Assembly: GCA_900547315.1 (NCBI GenBank)
Contig: URGI01000014.1
Location: 1-31,312, forward strand
DNA: 31,312 bases
Origin: an uncultured Eubacteriales bacterium
GTDB taxonomy: Bacteria; Bacillota; Clostridia; Oscillospirales; Oscillospiraceae
Direction: 5' to 3'
How positions within the stretch are numbered: the stretch's first letter is position 1; each line of letters opens with the position of its first letter. This document shows, piece by piece, positions 8,763-15,386 of this stretch. The position numbers and the translations under genes were made by a program. The notes beneath the pieces are model-generated. The model had not been told where the DNA came from. It saw nothing but the letters and a program-made list of their open reading frames with translations, and made no database searches.

Positions 8763-8791
8763 ATTATATCATGCATCGGGAGGAGCTTCAA
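8763..8791 (-). promoter_or_regulatory. promoter of the MoxR operon
   Basis: On the minus strand, TTGAAG (8786-8791), a 17-bp spacer and TATAAT (8763-8768) with an upstream TG (extended -10). It starts about 20 nt past the spoVAE stop codon. No terminator is visible between them, so read-through from spoVA is possible. Confidence 0.7.
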
Positions 8792-8813
8792 GCATATTAT
8801 AATTTTTTAAGAA

Positions 8814-9185
8814 TTATTTACTTTTATCGCGGGATTTGAATATAACGGCCACCAGAAACCCGAAAAACACTGCGGCGCAGATACCGGCGGCCGCCGCGGT
8901 GAAGCCGCCGGTGAACACGCCGAGAAAGCCCTTTTCGGTCACGGCCTTTTTGACGCCCTGTGCCAGCACATTGCCGAAGCCGGTCAACGGTACGGTTGCC
9001 CCCGCGCCTGCCCAGTCGGCGAGCGGCTGATACAGGCCAAGCGCGCCGAGAATGACACCGGCGACGACATAGCATGTCAGAATTCTTGCCGGAGTCAGCT
9101 TTGTGCGGTCAATGAGTACTTGGCCTATCACGCAGAACAGCCCGCCCACAGTAAAAGCCTTTATATACGTCAGTACGATATCCAT
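8814..9185 (-). CDS. spoVAE: stage V sporulation protein AE (SpoVAEb type)
   Basis: A 123-residue, very hydrophobic membrane protein with about four helices (roughly 5-25, 32-54, 62-80 and 94-116) and a charged KSRDKSK end. Sequence and length fit the SpoVAE (AEb) subunit of the SpoVA channel, which moves dipicolinic acid into the forespore and releases it at germination. It lies 12 nt after spoVAD with AAGGAGG 6 nt before ATG. The usual third partner spoVAC is not adjacent. Confidence 0.88.
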   Translation of the reverse strand: MDIVLTYIKAFTVGGLFCVIGQVLIDRTKLTPARILTCYVVAGVILGALGLYQPLADWAGAGATVPLTGFGNVLAQGVKKAVTEKGFLGVFTGGFTAAAAGICAAVFFGFLVAVIFKSRDKSK

Positions 9186-9197
9186 ACGGAGCCTCCT

Positions 9198-10205
9198 TCA
9201 AACGGGATTTTCTATGGCGACGGCGTGGCATATGCCGGGGATGCTGTCGCCCTGCTGGGCGCTGGTGGCGGACATTAGCGCACCCGTTGCGGCAAACAGC
9301 ACGCGGTTCCATATGCCCTTGCGCATTGACGGCAGAATGTGCGCAGCGAGTACCGAAGCACTGCATCCGCAGCCGGAGCCGCCCGCATGTACGTCCTGCG
9401 CCTTGACGTCGTATATCAGCATCCCGCAGTCGAGGTACATCACGCCCAGCTCCACGCCGTCCTCGCGGAACAGTGCCTGAAGGATATCATGCCCCATCGC
9501 GCCGAGGTCACCGGTGAATATCGCGTCGTAATAAAACGGGTCGCGCCCGGTATCCTGAAAATGCTGCCTGAGCGTACTGTACGCTGCCGGAGCCATTGCG
9601 GCGCCCATGTTGTTGGCGTCGGTTATACCGGCGTCTGTTATGGAGCCGATCGTGACATGCGTTACCTGCGGCCCCGCGGCGTTGCTGCCGAGAATCACTG
9701 CGCCGGAGCCTGTGACCGTCCACTGCGAGGTCGGTGTGCGCTGGCCGCCGTATTCCAGCGGCAGGCGAAACTGGCGCTCCGCAGAGCAGAAATGCGAGCC
9801 GGTCATCGCGCAGACGTGATCGGCAAAGCCGCCGTCGATCAGAAGCGATGCGAGCGACAGCGATTCGGCCATCGTAGAGCACGCACCGTACAGACCGAAG
9901 TAGGGAACCTTGCTGTCCTTGAGCGCGAACGCGGAGCCGATGCACTGGTTCAGAAGATCACCGGCGCACACGAAGTCCAGCTCCGACGGGGCGATCTTTG
10001 CCTTGTCACACACGGTGGTGAAGCAGCGGCGGAACATACTGCTCTCGGCCTTTTCCCATGAGCTTTCTCCGAAATATGAGTCGTCGGATATATAGTCAAA
10101 TCCGGCCTTCAGAGGGCCTTCGCCCTCTTTCGCCCCGACTACGCTTGCCGACGCGAATATCGTCGGCGGCGCGGAGAGCGTTATTGTGCTTCCGGTTTTC
10201 TTCAT
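9198..10205 (-). CDS. spoVAD: stage V sporulation protein AD
   Basis: A 335-residue thiolase-like protein that in Bacillus binds dipicolinic acid as the cytoplasm-facing part of the SpoVA channel. Recognisable blocks are GACSTMAE (107-114), the TGSHFCSAERQFR region beginning near 135, and GGQRTPTSQWTVTGSGA near 153-169. Length matches the family. AAGGAG precedes ATG at 6-nt spacing. It is followed at once by spoVAE, and upstream lies a YolD-like gene rather than spoVAC. Expression from a forespore sigma factor is expected from the family, but I could not identify a convincing sigma-G promoter in the 53-nt upstream gap. Confidence 0.92.
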   Translation of the reverse strand: MKKTGSTITLSAPPTIFASASVVGAKEGEGPLKAGFDYISDDSYFGESSWEKAESSMFRRCFTTVCDKAKIAPSELDFVCAGDLLNQCIGSAFALKDSKVPYFGLYGACSTMAESLSLASLLIDGGFADHVCAMTGSHFCSAERQFRLPLEYGGQRTPTSQWTVTGSGAVILGSNAAGPQVTHVTIGSITDAGITDANNMGAAMAPAAYSTLRQHFQDTGRDPFYYDAIFTGDLGAMGHDILQALFREDGVELGVMYLDCGMLIYDVKAQDVHAGGSGCGCSASVLAAHILPSMRKGIWNRVLFAATGALMSATSAQQGDSIPGICHAVAIENPV

Positions 10206-10258
10206 GCTGATCTCCTTAAATTATGTTCTCGGAGTCAGTTTTCCCCGGAAATCACGCG

Positions 10259-10579
10259 CTATTCAGCATCAACAGCAATTATATCGTCGAGGCTTATACG
10301 GAGTTCACCTATCATTATCAGGCGGTTTATCATGTCAAACTCCTGCACACGGCCTATCACCGTCTCGTACACGCGCCCGTTATGATAGCGTATCGCGGCG
10401 CGGCTGCCCGGACACAGCGCGCGCAGCTTGGCGTCCAGCTCCAGCGCCGCATCCTCGCCGAGCGTAATGCGCGGCTCGCGCAATGCGTTCAGCTCGTCAA
10501 TGACCTTGCCGTAGCCGCTGAGCGCCGAGAATGGCATGAACTGCTTTGCTCTGTCGGCGCGGCTCATTTTGCTTCTCAC
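10259..10579 (-). CDS. YolD-like protein
   Basis: A 106-residue protein with an RADRAKQFMPFSALSGYG block near its start, typical of YolD-like proteins. The rest is a small beta-rich domain with RYHNGRVYE and RVQEFD. YolD-like genes are commonly found next to UvrX-type Y-family polymerases, as here; a regulatory or accessory role is inferred. A GTG start is proposed: it overlaps the polymerase stop codon (GTGA) and has GGAGG 9 nt upstream. The ATG four codons later would be too far from that site. Co-translation with the polymerase is likely. Confidence 0.72.
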   Translation of the reverse strand: MRSKMSRADRAKQFMPFSALSGYGKVIDELNALREPRITLGEDAALELDAKLRALCPGSRAAIRYHNGRVYETVIGRVQEFDMINRLIMIGELRISLDDIIAVDAE

Positions 10580-11832
10580 GCGCGGTGCCCTCCGATCTGA
10601 CGGCTGCGTTCGCGCGCCGTCGCGCCCTCCTGAAGATCCATGCAGCGCAGCAGGCTTCCGCTGCCGTATTTGCGCTTGATGCTGAGCATGGCACTCTGAA
10701 GGCTGCGTTCCCGCTCCTGCTCCTCGTGGCTGCTGAAAATGTCGTACTGCTGCCCCTGCTCCTGATGCAGATCGGCATAGCATACGGTCAGCTTCCTGAT
10801 AGGCGCGGCGGGGTCCATAATGCGCTCGTATACGCTCTGTGCGCCGCGCACCAGATCGTTCACCGAGCAGGTCGCGGCGTCGAGCCGCAGGCTGCCGTGC
10901 ACGGATTTTCTGCCCGACGACTGGGAGTAGCCCAGAATGATGTTTATGCTGTCGGTTGTCTCGCCGCGCGCGAAAAGCTCAAAGGCGAGTGCCTCGGCCA
11001 TCTCGCGTACGATGATGCGCCCCTCGTCAAGCCCATAGTCGCGTGCGAGCACCTGGCCGCTGGAAATGCTCTCGGATTTCGGCTTATAGGCTTTTATATC
11101 GGCTATGGTGACGCTCTCACGCCCGTAGGCGTGATCTATGAGCAGCTCCGCGTCAACGCCGAAGGTCTTGTACAGCACGTCTTCACGGGCGTTGGCGACG
11201 TCTCTCATGGTCAGTATGCCGAGGCTTGCGAGCCTTGCGGATGTGCCGCGGCTTACACGCCAGAAATCCGTTATCGGGCGGTGATCCCACAGCTTCTCGC
11301 GGTAGCTCGTCTCGTCAAGCTCGCCGATGAAATCCGGAGCGTGCTTTGAGATTATGTCCAGCGCTATCTTCGCCAGATACAGATTGCTGCCGATGCCGCA
11401 GGTCGCGACCAGACCGGTCTCGGCCTTTATATCCCGCAGCAGCGTTTTCACAAGCTCGCGCGGCGTTTTGCGCTGCACTGCGAGATACCGGCTGACGTCG
11501 ATGAACACCTCGTCGATAGAATAGACGTGTATGTCTTCGGGGGAGAAATAGCGGAGATATATGGAGTATATCCTGGCGGAGTACCGGATGTACAGCGCCA
11601 TGCGCGGCTGCGCCATGATGTAATCCAGCCGCGGCGGTATCTCAAATACGCGGCAGCGGTTCCTGACGCCGAGCGCCCTCAGCGCGGGACTCACCGCGAG
11701 ACAGATCGTTTTCTCCGTACGCGTCGGGTCTGCGACGACGAGCTTCGCCGTCATCGGGTCAAGCCCGCGTTCCACGCACTCGACCGAGGCGAAGAAGGAT
11801 TTGAGGTCTATGCAAATGTATACCTGCTGCAC
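10576..11832 (-). CDS. Y-family DNA polymerase (UvrX/UmuC-like)
   Basis: A 418-residue translesion DNA polymerase. The catalytic acidic residues are visible as Asp9 (CIDLKSFF) and Asp107-Glu108 in SIDEVFID. VVADPTRTEKTICLAVS matches the nucleotide-binding part of the UvrX/YqjW branch. A helix-hairpin-helix region (around HRPITDFWRVSRG) and a little-finger domain follow. No beta-clamp motif was assigned with confidence. A GTG start is chosen: GGAGG lies 9 nt upstream, and the upstream ATG at 11868 lies close to the predicted transcription start. A strong promoter and a palindrome lie just upstream. The gene diverges from a putative DNA glycosylase and is co-transcribed with a YolD-like gene. 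Confidence 0.87.
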   Translation of the reverse strand: MQQVYICIDLKSFFASVECVERGLDPMTAKLVVADPTRTEKTICLAVSPALRALGVRNRCRVFEIPPRLDYIMAQPRMALYIRYSARIYSIYLRYFSPEDIHVYSIDEVFIDVSRYLAVQRKTPRELVKTLLRDIKAETGLVATCGIGSNLYLAKIALDIISKHAPDFIGELDETSYREKLWDHRPITDFWRVSRGTSARLASLGILTMRDVANAREDVLYKTFGVDAELLIDHAYGRESVTIADIKAYKPKSESISSGQVLARDYGLDEGRIIVREMAEALAFELFARGETTDSINIILGYSQSSGRKSVHGSLRLDAATCSVNDLVRGAQSVYERIMDPAAPIRKLTVCYADLHQEQGQQYDIFSSHEEQERERSLQSAMLSIKRKYGSGSLLRCMDLQEGATARERSRQIGGHRA

Positions 11833-11854
11833 CGGCGGCCGCCTCCTCTCCTGA

Positions 11855-11866
11855 GCAGATATCTGC
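11855..11866. promoter_or_regulatory. 12-bp palindrome at the polymerase transcription start
   Basis: GCAGATATCTGC is a perfect palindrome lying just downstream of the polymerase -10 element, where a repressor would block initiation. It does not match the Firmicute LexA box (GAAC-N4-GTTC). An operator role is an inference. Confidence 0.3.
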
Positions 11867-11870
11867 ATAT

Positions 11871-11899
11871 ATTATAATATCTTATTAAGATAAAATCAA
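11871..11899 (-). promoter_or_regulatory. promoter of the polymerase-YolD operon
   Basis: On the minus strand, TTGATT (11894-11899), a 17-bp spacer and a perfect TATAAT (11871-11876). The expected start is near 11864. Confidence 0.75.
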
Positions 11900-11928
11900 G
11901 AGTGAATTATCCTGACCGGCGGGCGGTA

Positions 11929-11957
11929 TTGCTATTTTGCCGGGACTGCGCTAAAAT
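11929..11957 (+). promoter_or_regulatory. promoter of the AlkZ-like gene
   Basis: TTGCTA (11929-11934), 17-bp spacer, TAAAAT (11952-11957). The expected start near 11964 leaves only a short leader with GGGGGAG before ATG. Confidence 0.5.
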
Positions 11958-11979
11958 ATTCAGGAAAGGCGGGGGAGAC

Positions 11980-13005
11980 ATGACACTTGAAGAGATAAAG
12001 CTGCGCCGCTTGGCTGGGCAGCATCTGACGGATAAAAGCGATGCGGCCGCCGTTCTGCACGATCTCTGCGGCATACAGGCGCAGATGATGAGCTATGCGG
12101 AGCATTCTCTCGGCATACGCTGCATTGATGCGCCGGAGTATCTGGACGGCTTTTCCGCAAAGAGCTGGACTCTCCGCGGAACTATGCATATCTTCGCACT
12201 TGATGATCTTCCGCTTTTCCTGCACGACGGACGCACCCACTATCTGCGCGAATGCGATATGTTCGGCGCGGACGGAAATATCAGCACCGAGCGCAAGCAG
12301 TATTTTGCCGACGCCATACTCCAATCTATATCCGGCGGAGCGGACACGCGCGACGAGCTGAAAGCGCGCTGCTTCGAGCTTGGCATGACGGAGCGGGAGG
12401 CCGAGAGCGTATTCAACTCGTGGGGCGGCACTATCCGCGCGCTCTGCGAGGCGGGTAAGATATGCGGGCGGGTCAGCCGCGAAAAAGCATATAAGCTCTG
12501 TCCGGAATTTACGCCGATGGACGAAAGCTCCGCATGGCTTGAGCTTACGCGCCGGTATTTCACACACTACGGCCCAGCGACGCTTCGGGACGCGGCCTAT
12601 TTCTTCGGCGTGCCGCAGGCAAAAATAAAACAGTACCTCCCGCTGCTCGACATTAAAGCAGCCGAGTACGGCGGCAGGAGCTATTATTACATAGAGGACG
12701 GGAGCATAGAACCGCGTGAGATGCCGGAGTGCATATTCCTCGGCGGCTTTGACCAGCTGATGCTCGGCTACGAAAAGCGCGAGAGCCTGTACCTGCCGCA
12801 GGAGCACCTGCGCGGCATATTCAGTCTTGCGGGCATGGTCAGTCCCGCGGTACTGCTGCGCGGAACGGTGGCCGGCAAATGGAATTACAAGGGAAAAACG
12901 CTGACGGTCACGCAGTTCGGCGAGCTGTCAGAGCGGGATAAGCGAGCAATATTCGCGCAAGCTGGTATACAATGGCCGAGCGTGAGCAAAATCGTGTTCA
13001 TCTGA
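11980..13005 (+). CDS. HTH_42 winged-helix protein, AlkZ-like DNA glycosylase
   Basis: A 341-residue member of the HTH_42 (winged-helix DNA-binding) family, which includes the AlkZ and YcaQ DNA glycosylases that unhook bulky or crosslinked bases. The catalytic Q-x-Q pattern of the AlkZ-like branch is present as Gln33-Ala34-Gln35 (GIQAQ). Family blocks SWTLRGTMHIF and FTHYGPATLRDAAYFFG are clear. GGGGGAG precedes the chosen ATG; a longer frame exists upstream but has no better ribosome site. It diverges from a translesion polymerase, which fits a DNA-repair role. The glycosylase activity is inferred from family and motif. Confidence 0.75.
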   Translation: MTLEEIKLRRLAGQHLTDKSDAAAVLHDLCGIQAQMMSYAEHSLGIRCIDAPEYLDGFSAKSWTLRGTMHIFALDDLPLFLHDGRTHYLRECDMFGADGNISTERKQYFADAILQSISGGADTRDELKARCFELGMTEREAESVFNSWGGTIRALCEAGKICGRVSREKAYKLCPEFTPMDESSAWLELTRRYFTHYGPATLRDAAYFFGVPQAKIKQYLPLLDIKAAEYGGRSYYYIEDGSIEPREMPECIFLGGFDQLMLGYEKRESLYLPQEHLRGIFSLAGMVSPAVLLRGTVAGKWNYKGKTLTVTQFGELSERDKRAIFAQAGIQWPSVSKIVFI

Positions 13006-13008
13006 TGT

Positions 13009-13052
13009 AAAAAAATATAGCCATACGGAACATGCCGTGATATAATGGCTAT
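13009..13052 (-). terminator. hairpin with minus-strand T-run upstream of nrdR
   Basis: Arms ATAGCCAT (13017-13024) and ATGGCTAT (13045-13052) enclose a smaller ACGG/CCGT stem with a one-sided 6-nt bulge. On the minus strand the stem is followed by one A and seven T. It is the first terminator-like structure I find on the minus strand past the DUF4363 stop codon. It has no T-run for plus-strand transcripts. Confidence 0.4.
13038..13046 (+). promoter_or_regulatory. nrdR: extended -10 promoter of nrdR
   Basis: TGATATAAT is an extended -10 element with a perfect TATAAT (13041-13046). No good -35 is visible. The -10 overlaps one arm of the hairpin described here. AGGGAG lies 8 nt before the nrdR ATG. 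No NrdR box was recognised. Confidence 0.5.
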
Positions 13053-13080
13053 CAATAGATAGAAACAGGGAGAAAAACAT

Positions 13081-13536
13081 ATGAAGTGTCCGTTTTGCGG
13101 TTATACAGAGAGCAAGGTCATCGATTCCCGCCCCGCGGAGGAAGGCGCTACCATACGCCGCCGCCGCGAGTGCCTGGCATGCCAGAAGCGCTTTACCACT
13201 TACGAGATAATAGAGCGTCTGCCGCTCGTCGTCGTCAAGCGCGACGGCAGCCGTCAGTCCTTCGATAAAGTGAAGCTGATAAACGGCATGGTGCGCGCCT
13301 GCGAGAAGCGCCCCGTGACGCTGTCGCAGCTTGAGAGCATAGCGGACGATATCGAGCAGGAGCTTCAGAGCGCGCTTGAGCGCGAGATAAGCACCGTCGA
13401 TATCGGCGAAATGGTCATGGCACGGCTCAAGACCGTTGACGAGGTCGCGTATGTCCGCTTTGCGTCCGTGTACCGCAGCTTCAAGGACATCAACACCTTT
13501 ATGGAGGAGCTGAGCAAGCTGCTCACCGATAAGTGA
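13081..13536 (+). CDS. nrdR: transcriptional repressor NrdR
   Basis: A 151-residue repressor of ribonucleotide reductase genes, controlled by ATP/dATP. The N-terminal zinc ribbon uses Cys3, Cys6, Cys31 and Cys34, with the basic IRRRREC segment between the pairs. An ATP-cone domain covers about 46-136 (VVKRDGSRQSFDKVKL through VAYVRFASVYRSF). Length matches the family exactly. No ribonucleotide reductase gene is in the window. Its TGA stop codon directly touches the stop codon of the convergent DUF4363 gene with no terminator between, so antisense transcription across nrdR is possible. Confidence 0.97.
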   Translation: MKCPFCGYTESKVIDSRPAEEGATIRRRRECLACQKRFTTYEIIERLPLVVVKRDGSRQSFDKVKLINGMVRACEKRPVTLSQLESIADDIEQELQSALEREISTVDIGEMVMARLKTVDEVAYVRFASVYRSFKDINTFMEELSKLLTDK

Positions 13537-13917
13537 TCACATGATGCTGCCGAGGCTTATCTGCTCCATGGTGGCGATGCTGCTGAGATGATATAAAAGC
13601 TTCGAGTACGCCTGTTCTATGCCGTCGTATTCGCCGCCCGAGAGCGATTGCAGGAGGTCATAGAACGCGTCGGCTGTCGAGTCTATCTCGGAGTGGCGCA
13701 CGAAGATGTGCGTGTATTGCTCCGCGCCGAGCCATTTTTGTAGAGCTTTCTCGGCGTACTCCTCGGCGCGCTCTCCGCTTCCGGCTGCCAGCGCCTCCTG
13801 CGAGGCGTACAGCTCGGCGCTGATATCGCGCACGAGTTCTCCGACGTAGAAGATATTGTATATCGCGCCGCAGATGAGCGCCAGCAGGAGAAGCCCTGCC
13901 GCAAGTTCACGCTTCAT
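13537..13917 (-). CDS. DUF4363 family protein
   Basis: A 126-residue protein with one N-terminal membrane helix or signal anchor (about 3-22) and a helical extracytoplasmic part. It resembles the DUF4363 family, which in Clostridia is often encoded after a DUF421 membrane protein, as here. The second of two close ATGs is chosen because GGAG lies 7 nt before it. It overlaps the DUF421 gene by 11 nt. Function unknown; a partner of the DUF421 protein is the simplest inference. Confidence 0.7.
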   Translation of the reverse strand: MKRELAAGLLLLALICGAIYNIFYVGELVRDISAELYASQEALAAGSGERAEEYAEKALQKWLGAEQYTHIFVRHSEIDSTADAFYDLLQSLSGGEYDGIEQAYSKLLYHLSSIATMEQISLGSIM

Positions 13918-14593
13918 TGCCATACTCCTTCGCGGCGTAGTAGATCTGACCGCTCTTGTTGAGCGTCATCAGGAACACGTCCGACGGGCTGTGCGCGCCG
14001 CGCTCATTCAGCTGCTTTGTCAGCCAGTTCATGTCCCGCCCGAGGTGGCGGAGGTTCGTCTCCATGACGTGACCGTCGTTGATGATTATCGCGGGGTATG
14101 CGTCGCGGGACGTCTCGATGTTCAGCATGGCGGGTGTGACGGGGGACTCCGACGCGTAGAGTATCACGTTCAGCCTGCCGTCGGTCTCGAGTATGCCGTA
14201 TTCGATCTTGCTGATGTCGAGAACGCCCTGATTGCGCAGCTCCTGCATCAGCTCGTCGAGCGAGAAGCGGTTCTTACGCAGTTCGCGTTGTATCACCTTG
14301 CCGCGCAGGATGAGCACGCTCGGCCTGCCGAAAAACAGGCTGCGCAGGCGTACACTTTTCAGCGTCGCGCCTGCGATCAGCACCTCGCAGCAGAAGAGCG
14401 TCAGTATCGGCACGAGGCCGTTTATCAGCGGTATGCCGATATCCTGAAGAGGATGCGCGGCGAGATCGGCGATGAGCGCCGCCAGCACGAATTCCGACAG
14501 CTCCATTTCGCCGAGCTGCCTTTTCCCAAGCAGACGCATAGTTATGAGAAGAGCAAAATATATAACCAACGTGCGGACTAAAACTATTGCCAT
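13907..14593 (-). CDS. DUF421 (YetF-like) membrane protein
   Basis: A 228-residue protein with three N-terminal membrane helices (about 3-22, 34-52 and 57-78) carrying RLLGKRQLGEMELSEFV, the hallmark of the YetF/DUF421 family. A soluble C-terminal domain follows, with RPSVLILRGKV, FSLDELMQELR and a late PAIIINDGHV strand. The start is set by GAGGTG at 7-nt spacing; the longer open frame upstream is antisense to the NagB-like gene. Members include Bacillus spore and membrane proteins of unknown function. It forms an operon with DUF4363. Confidence 0.85.
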   Translation of the reverse strand: MAIVLVRTLVIYFALLITMRLLGKRQLGEMELSEFVLAALIADLAAHPLQDIGIPLINGLVPILTLFCCEVLIAGATLKSVRLRSLFFGRPSVLILRGKVIQRELRKNRFSLDELMQELRNQGVLDISKIEYGILETDGRLNVILYASESPVTPAMLNIETSRDAYPAIIINDGHVMETNLRHLGRDMNWLTKQLNERGAHSPSDVFLMTLNKSGQIYYAAKEYGNEA

Positions 14594-14665
14594 AAGTTTA
14601 CACCTCGTGCAATAGCTTGCCCGTTTTTGCCGCGATGATTCAAAACGGCGGCAGGAGGGGATTAA

Positions 14666-15370
14666 ATGAAGATAATAACCGAAGCAAAGGCCGCCGCCGA
14701 CAGGCAGGCAGCCGAGGAGATCGCCGCGCTTATCAGAGAAAAGCCGGACGCCGTTCTGGCGCTCGCGGCAGGGGAATCGCCCAAGGGCGTGTATGCGGAG
14801 CTGCGCGCGATGTGCGGCAGGGGAGAACTGAGCTTTGCCGGTGTGCGTATATTTGCGCTGACGGAATACGCCGATCTTCCGCTTGAGCATCCGCAGAACT
14901 GCCGGCATATGCTGGAGGAGAGCCTGATAAGCGGTATTGACATCAAGCCTGAAAACTGCTATTTTCTTACAAAAGATAATTACGCGGAGTACGACGGCGA
15001 AATTTCCGCCTGCGGCGGGCTTGACCTTGCAGTCCTCGGCATTGGCGAGAACGTACATATCGGCTTCAACGAACCGGCCACTCCGTTTTACAGCTTCACT
15101 CATATACAAAAGCTCACCGACCGCACAAAGCGCAGCAAGGCCGAGCGCTTCGGCGGCATCGATAACGTGCCGGCCTACGGCATAACAATGGGGCTCAAGA
15201 CGATAACCGAGGCTCGGAACATAATTCTGCTTGCATACGGTGAGGAGAAATCCGCTGCCGTTTATCAAATGGTGTACGGCAAGACGATGACATATCTGCC
15301 GGCGTCATTTTTACAGATACCGCTGGAGGTCACCGTGTATCTCGACACGGCCGCAGCCTCCAAGCTCTGA
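14666..15370 (+). CDS. divergent glucosamine-6-phosphate deaminase (NagB-like)
   Basis: A 234-residue NagB-fold sugar-phosphate isomerase/deaminase, related to enzymes converting glucosamine-6-phosphate to fructose-6-phosphate and ammonia. Conserved parts include EYADLPLEHPQN (67-78), the GIG-x-N-x-H-IGFNEP motif with Asn129, His131 and Glu136, and GEEK toward the end. Two key positions differ: Thr66 replaces the catalytic Asp72 of E. coli NagB (normally DEY), and Glu37 stands in the phosphate-loop GSTP (here GESP). AGGAGG lies 7 nt before ATG. It is 16 nt before glmM and in the same operon. It may have a changed substrate or regulatory role rather than ordinary deaminase activity. Confidence 0.8.
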   Translation: MKIITEAKAAADRQAAEEIAALIREKPDAVLALAAGESPKGVYAELRAMCGRGELSFAGVRIFALTEYADLPLEHPQNCRHMLEESLISGIDIKPENCYFLTKDNYAEYDGEISACGGLDLAVLGIGENVHIGFNEPATPFYSFTHIQKLTDRTKRSKAERFGGIDNVPAYGITMGLKTITEARNIILLAYGEEKSAAVYQMVYGKTMTYLPASFLQIPLEVTVYLDTAAASKL

Positions 15371-15386
15371 ACAATGGAGGAAAAAC

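Noticed and set aside
10205..10225. sigma-G-like CATAAT before spoVAD
   Set aside because: It lies only 14 nt from the start codon and has no matching -35 at the right distance.
10580..10783. longer form of the YolD-like protein
   Set aside because: The extra 68 residues lie in another frame of the polymerase gene and do not resemble YolD proteins.
14621..14648. inverted repeat CCGTTTT / AAAACGG before the NagB-like gene
   Set aside because: Seven base pairs with a 14-nt loop and no T-run; too weak to call a terminator or operator.
14594..15268. long N-terminal extension of the DUF421 protein
   Set aside because: It runs antisense to the NagB-like gene, is not membrane-like, and a good ribosome site and typical family start occur at 14593.
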